Assembly: GCA_950106755.1 (NCBI GenBank)
Contig: OX467083.1
Span: forward strand, 19,649,029-19,713,028
Origin: Climacium dendroides
Taxonomy: Eukaryota > Streptophyta > Bryopsida > Hypnales > Climaciaceae
Reading direction: 5' to 3'
Length of the DNA stretch: 64,000 nucleotides
Numbering within the stretch: the first letter of the stretch is position 1; each line of letters starts with the position of its first letter. Of this stretch, positions 50,216 to 63,240 are shown piece after piece. The position numbers were made by a program, and so were the translations under genes. The notes under the pieces are model-generated. The model saw only the letters and a list, made by a program, of their open reading frames with translations, was not told the DNA's origin and ran no database searches.

Positions 50216-52950
50216 ATTGGGCTTCCAAACTATGCAAAGACATCATTGGTCTTTTGGGGCGCTTAGAGATTAATAAAAGTAAATGCATAATAGATTTAAT
50301 CATAAGGGAACCCCAATTTATAGAAGGGGTGTCAAAGGAAGGTTTAACTAAGAATAGTATAAAAGAAACACAACACCAAACTCCAAATTCCATCAAACCA
50401 AGCTCAGTAGGTGCCTCAAGGAGTTTTATTTATTTATTTTCCTCAAAATTGTGCTCATGTTCCTTTATTGTACACACTTAACTCTAATTAGTCTATAGTT
50501 TGGTTAAATGGTTGTCATGAATGGTCCACACCAAAGTTGTCTTGGATATAGTATTTTCACTTCCCATGCAATTGTGGAGATTCAAAATTGTAGCTCAGTG
50601 TGTGGACATGTTCTAATAGTGCTCATGACCCTAATTTATCAAAGTTTCACTATTTTAAATTAGTGTAGGTTGAAATATTATTGTATTGTACATAGAAATT
50701 GTCAAAGATAATAAAATTTATAGCAAAACTACTTTTGTGCCTTCACTAATGGGGTAAATTAATATTAGAGCTTCAACGCTTTAGTGTCGAATAAGAAAAT
50801 TAACCCCTTAATTATGATTTTAAGCCTCATCACTTTGTTTGTTGCCATTTTGCAACTAGACATGAATGAAAATTTTTATATTGATTTTTCATAAAGAAAT
50901 TTATAGTTCTACTACAAGTTATAAAAATTTCAAATTTTTTGGGGAAGATTTTGAAATAATTGCAATTTTCTTTTTAAATGAAGAAGACTCATATCAAATA
51001 CATGATATATACTTGATAAATCTAAAATTTTCAATACAAATGTATATTATGGCATGATATACACCAAGTTATTGTTTCACTCTAAAATTAGAAAAACAAC
51101 AAATAATGATTATAGTTACAAAATTCATATTGCTATAAAATATTGAAATATATGAACTTTTCAAAATTTCCAATGGGAGTAGAAATAACATTTGATGAGC
51201 TTCATTTTGTTAGATGAACTCAAATTCAAAAACTACCATGTGTATTTTCATCCATTGATTTTTTGTAAATTATTGAGTTAGTTCTTTAACATTTAAATGA
51301 TTTTGAATCTAACAACTTTGTTTTGCAAAACTTCTACAATTTTGAAAGTATGGGTAGGTCTGGCCTTGATAAATGCCTTTTAAAGTTAAAAAAACAACCC
51401 TTAAAAAATGACTTGTATAAATAAAAGAAAATAAATTCTTCCAAAATCACATGACTAGAACTTAGGTTTTTGAACTTTAAGGAAAAAAATCCTTGTAAAA
51501 AAATACAATATTTCAATCTATAGTTGATTTTGTAAGAAATTTTAAATTTTTGGCTTCAAATTTAATTGAAAAATATTAGTTAGTGTATATAATTTATGAA
51601 TCATATTTTATAGTTATTGTATAGGAATTATCATTAAATTATTATTCTAAATTGCATTCTGTAAGATATCTTTACAATTTTGAAAATCTAGACTACCCCT
51701 CATCCTTTAAGGGATTAAAGGTACTACATTAGTTTTTCTTGAGGTTGTAGTCAATTAGAAAGTTCAATTGAAAAATAAACCATTAGATGAGATTCAACTT
51801 TTCTATAGAATTGCGAGTTCCTTTGTGTTCCTAGAGTGTAGAAACTCAACCACAACAGTTTGATGTGGCACAACGATTGCCACATCAAATAATAATAAAA
51901 TACATATATTTTTTAAAATAAAATAAAATAATTTTATATTAGTATAATAATATATTAATTATTTTAAAATTGTTCTTTATTGTGGATAGCAATGGCTATT
52001 TCCTAGCATGGGGAATTGGAAAGAAGTTTGAAATACTTCTCTCTTTCATATTTGATATTTCCATGCACAAATTAAATTTATTTGTATCAAAAATATAATC
52101 AAGACAAGATGTGTAAGTCATGTGTGTCTTGTTTGAATGATTCTCAATAGACTCTTTATTAAACCTTGGCTTTAAAGAAGGCCTCTATTGCCTTCATGTC
52201 CAAAATTGACTTCAAATAAAACTTTGGTTGTTCTACATTAGTATAAACTTTATACTAGTGTTTGTAAGGTAAGTACATCATTGATACCTTTGCCCATCAC
52301 ATCCAAATTATTGACTAGAATTAGAGTATTAATTTTGAGGGTGTACAAAATTTGAACATTAGAATATAGTATCAGTTTGTGGTACACATATATTTGGCAC
52401 TTTGAAAATTCATCATTTATTCATATTTGAGTTGCTATGTATCAATAGAATACATTTTAAACTCTCAAATGTACTTAATTGATAAGTAACACATTCAAAA
52501 TATCACAATTGATTGCATGGTGCAAATAGTGTCTTCTAACTTAGTGTCCAAATAATGCATGGTAAATTGTGTTTCAATCACTTTCAATACAATCCAATAA
52601 AAACAAATCTTATCAGATAATAGTAACTATGCTTGGCTATAGTTTGTGTCAATTTTATGTATGCATACATTGGTGTGTCTTCATTGCATTGATGTTGTTT
52701 GCCGCGCTCAGGAGTTGCATTTCTTTTTTTGTTCCACCATTTCCATTCATCTAGTTTAGTGGTTGCACAAATTGTGTAAATCATGGGGATTGAGGTTCCT
52801 TTGAAATATTACTTCTAATGAGTTCCAACTTTTCAAACACATTCCAAATAATACATCAAGAGAATAGCAAGGTTATTTGGTAGTCACTCTATTAATTTTT
52901 ATAGGTTAACAAATTAGAATTATAAAAGAATGTCACCAAATTGTCTTTTT

Positions 52951-53004
52951 CTTTGTATCTACAATATGGTGACATTCTTTTGTATCTACAATATGGTGAC
53001 ATTT
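52951..53004 (+). repeat. 27-bp tandem duplication
   Basis: TGTATCTACAATATGGTGAC occurs twice with a 27-base period. An inverted relative (tgtcaccaaattg) precedes it at about 52931. Confidence 0.8.
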
Positions 53005-53439
53005 TGTTTTTATGTAATTGTAGTGATATACCTATTTTAAACATAAAAAATATTGCAAGCAAATCAAATAAAAAATTCTATATAGAGGCCTTCATATTGT
53101 GTTTAATATCTTGTTCCACATATGTATCACTAGAATGGATTGGAGATGGTTCTTAAATTGACCTCCATAGTGATAATGTATGACCATGCATAAAAGCCAC
53201 ATGGTGGTGTTCATTGAATTCATAAAATACCAGTCATAGGTGTAATTAGTATAGAATGGTAGGATGTACTTATACAATTGATTATAAAATACATGTATTT
53301 TTTAGATAGTCATTGAAAAAATTGAGAAAAATATTATTCATTATTGCAAGAGCCAATCAGTCAGTCTCCTTGCTTTTCCCATTTTTCTCTAGAAGTTGCA
53401 GTGAACACTTTATGAAAGACCTAGAATCATAAATAAGGA

Positions 53440-53620
53440 CCTACAACACTTTTTGTTTGAAAAATTCATAACTAATTCAAAAATAATCCAAAAAATATGA
53501 AACAACTTGGGTTAGATGCCAATTCTTCTTATCTTTCAAGGAAAATTTACTGAAAAATATTTTGATAAGTTTTCACCTGCCCAAAATTCAGTTCCAGTGC
53601 TTAAATGATCGACTTATGGA
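53440..53620 (+). repeat. Dispersed repeat family C, copy 2
   Basis: aattcataactaattc, aaaatatgaaacaacttggg, atgccaattct and ttcagttccagtgcttaaat follow the order seen at 47800-48110. Confidence 0.78.
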
Positions 53621-54031
53621 CCGACTGTCTACCTTATTGGGCAGTTCTACCTTAATGTGGAATTTTTTTTCATTTTAAATTCAGCAACAACATAAAATTC
53701 TGACCACAACAGGCTGTTTTACCTTACTATGGCAGCAAGCACAGAGCACACTAGTACTTTTTGAATGAATGAATAAATAAATTGGTTTCCACCCACCCAC
53801 CCTCATATTAACTTCCATATTTCATCCATGTATAAAATAGCTTCACCGCTCTTGTGCTCTCAGCGTGCACTCCAGTAAAAAAAATAACCCCCCTGCAGAC
53901 GATATCTGAATTCTGAAAGGGGCTTAATGTAAACTTTGTCGGACTCCCTCCAACACAATGATGTCTTACCAGGCAACTGACTGGAATCCATAGCAAAGAG
54001 AGCCTGTCATTCTTACATACATACAGACAGA

Positions 54032-54092
54032 CTTTTTCCTTTTCCTTTTTTCTTTTCTTTTTCTTTTTTCTTTTTCTTTTTTCTTTTTCTTT
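54032..54092 (+). repeat. Long polypyrimidine tract
   Basis: About 60 bases of T with regular C (TTTTTC-type units). Confidence 0.85.
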
Positions 54093-56882
54093 AAGAGAAA
54101 GAGGGGCTTCATCTTTTGGTCATAATCTGACATGAAAAAAGCTGGCTTCCAGGCAGCATTTGCCTTGGTTAGATAAACACATTATGAGATGGTACATGCC
54201 ACTCAAAACAGACCAATCCATACTCATATAACTCAGCCCACTGGGGTCAAAATCTCACTTATGGCCCAATGACAACAGTAGGTGGATGGAGTAAGAATAT
54301 CTAGAATGGACCTTCCTACCTGTTTGTTTTTTTAATTTATTTCATTTATATTAGGCGGTGCAGAAAGTGATCATCGTTGGAAGGGTGAAGCTATTTACAC
54401 ACATGGAAGGGGATGAAACTTGCAATTTATGGATGAAATTTCAGTTATTCATCCAAAATAATGTACATTCATCCACAACAGAGCGATATTGTGCCCCGAT
54501 ATGGTAGCCAATTGGCGATTTCGTACACTGAAAAAGTAAGAATGTTTTGTCCAAGATTCGCTATCCAAAAAAATTATTGCTTTTCAGCGAAAAATCGCTT
54601 AAATTAAAAGAACGATGCCTCTTATTGAGTTTATAGTGGAGTCACCATAACCCATCAATAAGCAATTGTGGATATGATTTAGAATAGTGCAAGGTGGAGC
54701 AAAATATTTCTAGAGGTGGAGAGATAGAAATGACAAGGATTGCTAAAAATTTGGTAATTTTAATGCTTGAATTGAAATTACTATGAATTTTAGAAGCCAA
54801 AAGTTGGTCTCGATCCATACCCAATATGTAGAATCTTCCGATTCCGATCATTCAAGAACTATTTTTCTGCTCACTACTTTGGGACATGTGTCATGACCTT
54901 AATTACTAGTCCCAACCTTGAAAAGGAGAAAAAATACATTTCAAACTTTGATTGGAAATTTGTTTCAGCCTTGGTTGGAAATAACTACACCCTACATGAG
55001 GCTTAGGTCAGGAATGGGTGGTCCTACCTTATATAACATTCAATAGAATGGATTGTCATTGCTTTGGCTCTATACTATAAGCTTAGTAGCCAACCCATTT
55101 CCAACCACCACTCATTTTTAGTCTATAGTCTTTTTTCTTCTTGTGAAGTTGTGGCGCAATTTGAGGAGCAATTGTCGCACATTATGATCAGTGTTTTTTT
55201 TACTGTAGAACTCGTATTCCTAGCAGCATGCCATTGCATTATATTTGGAGGGACATCGTGGTATTTGTTTCTTTATGTCAAAATTGGCATTTAAATGCTA
55301 GAAAAAAACCTTGATTATGATTGGCTACAAGGCTATCCATATTGCAACCAATCCTTGGTCAATTTTGCAATTAGCCTATGGTTAGAAATAGAAAGGTCTA
55401 TATCACCATTATAGGTTGAAAAAATCTTCCGCTAAAAGAATTCATAGTAATTATGTTTTGTGTAATAAAATTATAGAAAAAATATGCAATCCAAATTCTA
55501 TTTTTGTACATGGGATAAATTTTGCACTCAAGAAAATTGCCCTCCAAATATGTGTAATTCCTTAAGTTGTCGGAAATAGTATGGCTAACTTAGATGGTGT
55601 AGAATATTCCACACTCAATAGTACATAGTACTTTATCAATAGCCAAGTGGACAAGTGGAGGCTCAATGTGATGAGCAAGGTGCATGAAAGAAAAGTAGCA
55701 GACATCAAGTTTTTTTTAATCTTTTATCTTTTTTCACTAATTAGTTTTATGAAGTGCCAAAATGGTGATATTAAATGTTACAGCGATGCTCCAAATTTCA
55801 ACATTCATCCACATATTGAATAAAAAATATCACATTAGCACATTAAATAAGCCTTCCTTGGCAGAGACATGCGATGATCCATATTTGAATAGTGTTGTTG
55901 TGGACAATGTCTTCACAAAGTGTGTAAATTCATACTCCCTCAATCTCACCAAAAAATATCCAATTGAAATCAAACATAATGAGTGTATCACTAGTAAAAA
56001 CATTCCATTTATTGATTTTGATCGTTGAGCAAATGATGAGTGGAATTCAAATCAATTCCCACTCAATCAATCACACATTCCACATTGCTTGCTCAACAAT
56101 CAATAGTCAAAATCAACATATACAACAATTTTAGAAATACATGCACTATTTCCAATTGGGAGGTTAGTTTTAGTGGAATTGAGGGAGTATATAGATAAAG
56201 CCTCTATCTACAATGTTTGTTAGATACCACTCAAGTGTTTACAAATTTCATACTCTACTAATTGTGTTTATGGGCATGTAAGCAATAATAATTAATCAAG
56301 ACAAGGGGGGGACATTATAGTGCTAGATTGCATGGAAAACAAGATTGGTTGTAAAATGGCAACAAATCATGGAGTTCTTTGTCAAAAACTTCAAATTAGA
56401 AAAAAATCTTGGATGAAATTGCTAGATCATAGATGAAAATAGAATTATGCACATGTAATATGTGCTAATATGATATTTTCTATTCATTATGTGGGTTCAA
56501 TATGTGGATGAATATTGAAATTTGAAGCACCACCATAACATTTTATATCACCACTTTGGTACTTCATAAAAAAATGAAGGGGGGAACAAGTGTAGTAATC
56601 CCAAAACCAAGCCCAAAACTAGTTTATGAAATTTAAAGTAATATACTACCTTAAAGACAAACATGCATCAACTTTGGCTATCTTGAGAATAAATATTAAA
56701 AAAAAAACAGAAAAAGAAAGGATTTGCAAGTTGTGAACGACTATTGGGAATACTATAATACAAAATTGACTAAACAAATGCTAATTCCAATGTAGAGAAA
56801 GTTGAAAATTAGCAATTAAATTCTATTATTTATTGTAATTTTGACTAAAATGTCTCCATTAAAGGCCCTCTTTTACAATGTA

Positions 56883-57502
56883 AGAGCATTTTTAGTGCAG
56901 CCCCGGTATATTGGTTGGTAGCTATACAACTAACTTTTGAACGATAAATAATTAGAACTTGAAAATTGTCTCATTGGAAGCACATCCAAAAGAACATAGA
57001 GAAGGTACAAAAAAAATTCAAAATTAGACATTGGACAAGTACTTCAAAAACAAGGTAAAAATCTGAAATTATAGAAGTCTTAACAAATCACAGTTACCAA
57101 AGCAACATTTTGCCATTGACTCCCTGGATATGGGGTATTGTTTCCTTCCCCCGCCACCCTTGTAGCTATCATCTGTAATTCATGCAGGTGTGTTTGCACC
57201 CCCTGGATGAGCCTCCACATTTGTCTACATTTAGAGGGTTAATGACAAAATGTTGCTTTGGTAATTGTGATTTGCTAAGACCTCTAAAATTTTAGATTTT
57301 TACCTTGCTTTTGAAGTACTTGTTCAATGTCTTATTTTTAATTTTTTAATTTTTTAATTTTTTTAGAATTTTATTTTTACCTTCTCCATGTTCATTTGGA
57401 TGCGCTTCCAGTGGGACAATTTTTAAGTTCCAATTGTTTACTATTCAAAAGTTAATTATACAATTACTGGCCAATATACCAAGGCTGCACTACATATGTT
57501 CT
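56883..57502. mobile_element. 620-bp fold-back (MITE-like) element
   Basis: The two halves are inverted copies of about 240-265 bases around a roughly 110-base loop. The left end AGAGCATTTTTAGTGCAGCC pairs with the right end GGCTGCACTACATATGTTCT. Matching interior landmarks are gcacatccaaaagaacata against its partner at about 57390-57410, and ccaaagcaacattttg against caaaatgttgctttgg. No coding content; no clear target-site duplication seen. A partial relative of one end occurs near 60670-60760. Confidence 0.82.
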
Positions 57503-57507
57503 AAGAT

Positions 57508-57538
57508 GAGTTTGTACCCCAATTTGGGGTACAAACTC
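57508..57538. repeat. Perfect 15-bp-arm palindrome
   Basis: GAGTTTGTACCCCAA, one T, then TTGGGGTACAAACTC, five bases after the fold-back element. Parts of it (GAGTTTGTACCCC, TTGGGGTACAA) recur several times to about 57650. Confidence 0.88.
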
Positions 57539-58498
57539 AACTAATTTGGGGTACAAAAAGTTGAGTTTTTACCCTCTACTTGAGTTTGTACCCCCAATTA
57601 GTTGAGTTTGTACTCCTAGAGCAAGGATTTTTTGGGGTACAACTGAAACTCAACTAATTTTAGCCAGTTTAGGGATTGCTGGTCAAGTGTCAAATTGTCA
57701 ATATCCACAAAATCCAAGTGAGTGTGTATCAAATCATAAAGTGTGCATCAAATCCAAAATTTACACCAGGCTAAGTAAGGCCGTGTTTCTGGAACTGAAC
57801 TCTCAGAGACTGGCTCATGAGACCCAGCTTGCGGCATGTGCACAACATGGAAGTAACTTAGTTGCAGGTGATTCTCAGACAAAGATATGGAATTTTACTC
57901 GGTAAACGATGTCATCCAAAATTGAAAGGCTCACGGGGGTAGGTAACTAACTTAACTTAATTTCAGAGGCAGCCAGGTAACTTAAGGTAAAACAGCCCAT
58001 CATGGACCAAAATGGGGGGTTTGCCCTCAGAATTTTAAAAAAAAATTCCCACACAAAGACAAGTGATAGAAATGGCGAGAACAATTGAAATTATCTTTTT
58101 TTGACAAAGTGTGAATTTTTTATGAATTTTTGAAGTGTTCTGCCCATCATGGCCTAAAAGAGTCTGTAGGCTACCCCAAAACCAACAAAAAGTATATCCA
58201 TAACGTTCATCTTATTCACCTATTGCAATCACAATATTTTTTAGCATAGAAGGTCTGAAAAAGTCACTTCCTACAATGAATTAACACTAAAAAGCTGAAA
58301 GTTCCTGTTGTGGTCACTAATCACTCCATTCCAATTAGCTAAGACATTGATTGTGGCCCAGATCTAATTCACCACAAGAAAACCATGATTCATTGGAAGA
58401 AAACCATAATGGGGTCATTTCTAGGAGTCCACAATGGGTCTTTGGTTCCGAATGGGCTGTTTTACCTTAGAGGAAAACTTATTAGAACCCAAACTTTA

Positions 58499-58630
58499 AA
58501 AAACTTATTAGGGCTCTTGAAGTTTCGGTCTGCTCAGCCTTGAGTGTATTATGGAGCTCAAATGCTGACGGCCATCATTAATATCTTACCTGCAGCTCAT
58601 CTGAAAATCAACCCTCTCCAAAGTCATATA
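58499..58630 (+). repeat. Direct duplication, copy 1
   Basis: Nearly identical to 58770-58904: agggctctt, cagccttgagtgtattatgg, tgctgacggccatcat, cctgcagctcatctgaaaat and ccaaagtcatata. Confidence 0.9.
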
Positions 58631-58769
58631 AGGTAGGAGGCTCTAAAAGCGACCTTTTAAGGACTGATTTGCCCTTTTCACCCCATGGATAAAATGATTT
58701 TTTGGGTCATTTTTCATAGAAAGAAAAATAGATGCGGAACACAACACAAGTAGTTTTTGTATTTTTATA

Positions 58770-58904
58770 AAACTTATTCAGTAGGGCTCTTCAAGTTTCA
58801 GCCTGCCTCAGCCTTGAGTGTATTATGGAGCTGAAATGCTGACGGCCATCATCAATAGCTTACCTGCAGCTCATCTGAAAATCAGCCCTCTCCAAAGTCA
58901 TATA
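58770..58904 (+). repeat. Direct duplication, copy 2
   Basis: Second copy of the roughly 130-bp unit, 270 bases downstream. High identity implies a recent local duplication. Confidence 0.9.
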
Positions 58905-61189
58905 TTTTCAAGCAAAATTAGGGGCAAGAATATCTGCAATGGTGGGAGCATTTCACTTGGGCCACATAACTTAGTGCTGGAATTATTTAGAACAAATTGA
59001 TCCAATGCAAAGTCCACAATCCAAACGTAGAATGAACCTCTCCGCACTATAAAAAAAGAGAGAAAAAGATAATTTAATGTAAACAAAGGAAGGCCTAATT
59101 TATTGGCACACATAACAATGTTTGAAAAGGTATGACAATAATGAGTTTTCCTATTGTGAGTCAAGTTGTGGGCTCTTCATACTTTATCAATTTGTCGGGT
59201 TGGAGAAGGATAACAACAAGCCGGGGAATAAAGAGAGATTGATACTAGTTGCATTGGGGAATATTTTTTGGAATTGCCCCTCTATTATGCCAATGTATGC
59301 AATGGCTTCATTGCAAATGCTGTAAGTTATTTGTTGGAGCATCTTCACAACATCACCAATGCGCACTCTAAAAGTTATGGGGACACATCAAATGTAGGGT
59401 ATAGTAGGCAAGGTACAATATCTTTACAATTTTTTTTCCCACCAAGATTCAACAAAAAGTCAAGAACCTTTGAAATACTAAAAAATGCATGGGTTTTGAA
59501 ACCATAAATTGCAATAGAGTAAGTTGCAAAATGATTGTGTATTTGAATTATAGAATAAATTAACATGAGATAAAGACACTCAAAATCATTTGTGTATCCA
59601 TTCCTAACTTGTAGATTTCTATTGAAAGTATCCTCCAACTTTAGTATAACATATAATAAAACCATTTCTATATCTAAAACATTGAGGAGAGGGGCAACAT
59701 ACTAAAAATAAAATGCATACATTTGTCTTGTTATAATCTCACAACTCCTATGCAATTTCTCACTCAAAGTTGATATGTATATTAATAAGCAAGCCCTTTA
59801 AACACCTGTACGGTCAAATTTTGAATTTTGTTTGCTTCATTGGGGATAATTTATATAAGCCCATGCTCTTTTTTTTATAGGAAAATACTCTTGTAAAAGC
59901 TTAAGGACTTAGGGGTAAAGAAGGCTTTACACCTAGAGGCTAAGCCATTCTCTTTGAGGCCAATTGTACAAATTTTAGCATTTTGTCCAATCACAAGTGA
60001 GGATTTCGGGTCTCTCACACAACAAATTGGCCCATCTTCTAAACATAAAGTATCCCTAACAATGTTACTCCCTCCATTCCCAAATGATCTTCTTATTGGC
60101 CTCAATTTTTTGTCCCCAAATGATCTTCTTGTTGTACTTTGTGACATTGAGGATTGGTCAAATTTGGTTTTCAATTGCTTTATGGGACTGTCAAAACAAC
60201 TCTGAACAATAGTTCCCCCTCCATCCATGCAATCATCAATTGAAAAAGAAATAAAATGATTGAAAGAGTCAAACAACACTGTTTGTTTTATTTTTTGCAT
60301 TTTTTTGAGTGTTGCTCAATTGAAAGAGATGAAGCTTTTGGAGGGGGTATAAAAGGCTACACATGGTCTTAGGCCCATACTAATTACCCACAAAATGAAA
60401 CCTCAAAATGAAGTGCCCATTGGTGGTCCTTAAGAATACCTCTAAAATTCCACTTTTTGAATGCTTCCAAATTGCACTTTGGAAAGAGTCTTAAAACTCA
60501 AAGTTTCTAGGATACTAGAAGTGCACTAAATTCTATTTACATTGTAAAACAGGTTTTAATAATGTTATTTTCAGCCTTGATCTAGAACATTTTGTTCAAC
60601 ATGAAGATCATTTTGGGATGGAGGAAGTATTAGCTTTGAGTTTTTTGTACCTATTCAAAGTACTTTTAAATGCGCTTCCAATGATAGACACTTCACTAGT
60701 TTCAAATTCCAAAGTAGTGAAAAGTTAGAGCATCTCTGCTAGTCCACTTGAAAAAATGATATATACAAGTGAGAGGAAGTGATTAAGACAAAAACGTTCC
60801 CCCATTGGCACCCCCACGAAATGGCTAAAGTTGTTAGGAACTTCCAAGCCTTGAGGTGCAAGCTTTATAAGGTGCCAAATTAATCACCAACCCAACACAT
60901 CAAGAGAATTGGAATTGATCACAATACCCAAAAGTTTGAATTTCGAGGTTGTAGAGTATTACAAGTCAAATCTTGGGAGACACTATAAATTGAAGTGTTG
61001 CGACCAAAAATTTCAAGTGACTTGTGTTGAAAACAAGAAAGGGTGCAATTGGTGGGATGACTCCAAGCTTCTATGCAAAGTAAAAACAATTTCCAAGGCA
61101 ATATGGTGTACCTTGGTGGAAATGTTTTTAGAATTCAATATTGTGTTTGGTGATGCTCTAAGGTAGGAAGTTCTAAAAGCACACACGGG

Positions 61190-61480
61190 CTAAAATTGTC
61201 TGCCTCCTCAACTGTACACTACTTGTATATGTTGCTTTTTCATAGCCTTCAACAATGTACATCTTAGGAGGTGGACAATTGTAGAGCCCTATGCCATTTC
61301 TACTTCAAATTTTCATAACTAATTCCACAAAACTCCAAAAAATGAAACAACTTCAGTTAGATGCCAATTCTACTTATCTTTCAAGGAAAATTGACCGAAA
61401 AATCATCTCAAGAAGTTTCACCTCCCCAAAATCCAGTTCCCGCTCTTAAATGGGTGATTTATATACCTCCTACCTTAAGT
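61190..61480 (+). repeat. Dispersed repeat family C, copy 3
   Basis: Starts with the same inverted pair as copy 1 (tgcctcctcaactgtaca; tgtac..aggaggtgga), then cataactaattccacaaa, gaaacaacttcagttagatg and gctcttaaatgggtg. Confidence 0.8.
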
Positions 61481-62297
61481 TCGTTATCCCGACCTAGTGA
61501 GGTTGGACTCCCTTCCCAGTCTGTCCATCTGGTGCCTCTGTGCTTGACTGTGAAGGTGGCTAAGCTTGGTGATGAGCAATGTTCATAGAACTGGCTAAAA
61601 TGTGCTCCTCTACTACTTCAAATTTTCAGTAGCTAAATGTACATCGGAGAAAACCCTTGAAAAAATTAGATTACAACTTGCAAAATCCGCTTTCTTTTCA
61701 ATTTTTTTCTTAAAATACTAACTCACTTATTCTCAAGGTAGCCAAAGTTGATGGGGGGACGTTACACCCTACACACAAAGTGGGCCCCACAAGCTGGATT
61801 CACCCCAGGAAAAAATACAGGAATTTTATTTTTAACAAATTTTGAATTCATATTTGCAATCAGAGACCCCCAAAATATCTCAGAAACCAGGTTAAAAATA
61901 TCACCGTAGACCCGGATCCAAATAAGGTGCATGTTTTTACTTTTACCCCCCCAAATTACCCTGTTGGGCTCCCACCACTCTCTGTGTTTGTGGGCAGGAT
62001 TTTAGTGTGTCCTGTCCTCAGTTGATGCCCTCTTGAAGGTGGCATATTGCACTAAATTCCATACACTTACTTCGTTTGGGGATCCCTGCCTGTGGTCCTG
62101 CCTGGTGCGTTTGCTGCGATGCATTGGCAGCAGGTACACAGTCACTGAGTTGTTACTAACGTACTTAGCTTCCCCTTATTGATGAGGCGTGCCTTGAGCT
62201 GAGGTCCAGAATCATTCCCAACGTAGGTTTCCAAAGGAATCCATCTCGCCACCATTACTCCCAACGCACTTGGACTGCAACTCCCTCCCAGGGAGGG

Positions 62298-62553
62298 CCA
62301 GGGAGAACTGACCCCCTCATTGCCCCGGCCAGGGTAAATTGTGGAAAAAAAAAAAAAAACTATTTTTTTTGCCATGATTTTTTGTATTTCTACGGCGCCC
62401 CTAGCTAATTTTGGGGCTCTCATTTGGGACGCTGATTGCAAATCTGGATTCAGAATTTGAAAAAAAAAAAAAATCATCTGATTGCAAATAAAAAAAATCC
62501 ACAGCATTTTCCCAGGGAAAAAACAGGGCAATGAGGGGGTCAGTTCACCCTGG
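62298..62553. mobile_element. 256-bp MITE-like element with 28-bp TIRs
   Basis: The left arm 62298-62325 (CCAGGGAGAACTGACCCCCT, then CATTGCCC) is the inverted copy of 62526-62553 with one mismatch. The interior has long A and T runs and no coding content. The flanks remain G/C-rich and partly complementary beyond the arms, so the exact ends may lie a few bases further out. Confidence 0.8.
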
Positions 62554-62581
62554 CCCCCAATGAGGAACTGTCCAGCCTGCC

Positions 62582-62623
62582 TCCGCATTTACACTGAACT
62601 TAACTCCGCATTTACACTGAACT
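62582..62623 (+). repeat. 22-bp tandem duplication
   Basis: CCGCATTTACACTGAACT appears twice in succession, directly beside the MITE-like element. Confidence 0.8.
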
Positions 62624-63019
62624 GAGCTTACTCATCCCACGACTGAAAGTTTGCTTGCTAGCTTGGATGATCAGTAGTTACAATCAGACAATTTCCTTGG
62701 GGCACCATTTGTCAAAATAAATGCCGCACTTCAACTTCGCCAGACAACTGAAAAAAAAGTTAATCTTTTTTTGGGCCAGCCATCAATTGTTCTGTTCCCA
62801 TTAAAAAAAAAGTGTGGACGAAGGCACCAAACTCAACTCAGTCAGATGAAAAAGTGCGTGAATATGATGGAAAAAAAAGTGTCTTTGGGGGTCTGGAAGA
62901 TAGGCGAATGGAGAAAGAACAATGCTTTAGCAAATTTACCATCTTAACACTTTCTCAAAAAGGAAACAAAAAAAGGGTTGGTTATAAGGTAGTAGGCTCT
63001 AAAGGCGACCATGATATAC

Positions 63020-63240
63020 AGGTATACTTTTTTTTTTTTGTAATGTAATCAACAATGTGCATTTGAGGAGGTGGTTGTTGTTAGTGACTTTTGCATTTCA
63101 GCTTCGAAAATTGGTAACTGATTCCAAGAAGCTCCAAAAAAATATGAAACCACTTGGGTTATCTAGATGCCAATTTCATTTCTCTTCCTATGAAAAATTC
63201 AAGAGTTTAGCTTCACTGAAAAGGCAATTTGCTCCGTTTA
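63020..63240 (+). repeat. Dispersed repeat family C, copy 4
   Basis: aggaggtgg, ttggtaactgattccaa, aatatgaaaccacttggg and atgccaatttcatttctctt follow the order of the other copies. It abuts repeat A. Confidence 0.72.

Noticed and set aside
62142..62588. 148-codon minus-strand frame
   Set aside because: It runs through the MITE-like inverted repeats and poly-A/T runs (poly-Lys/Phe translation); not a protein gene.
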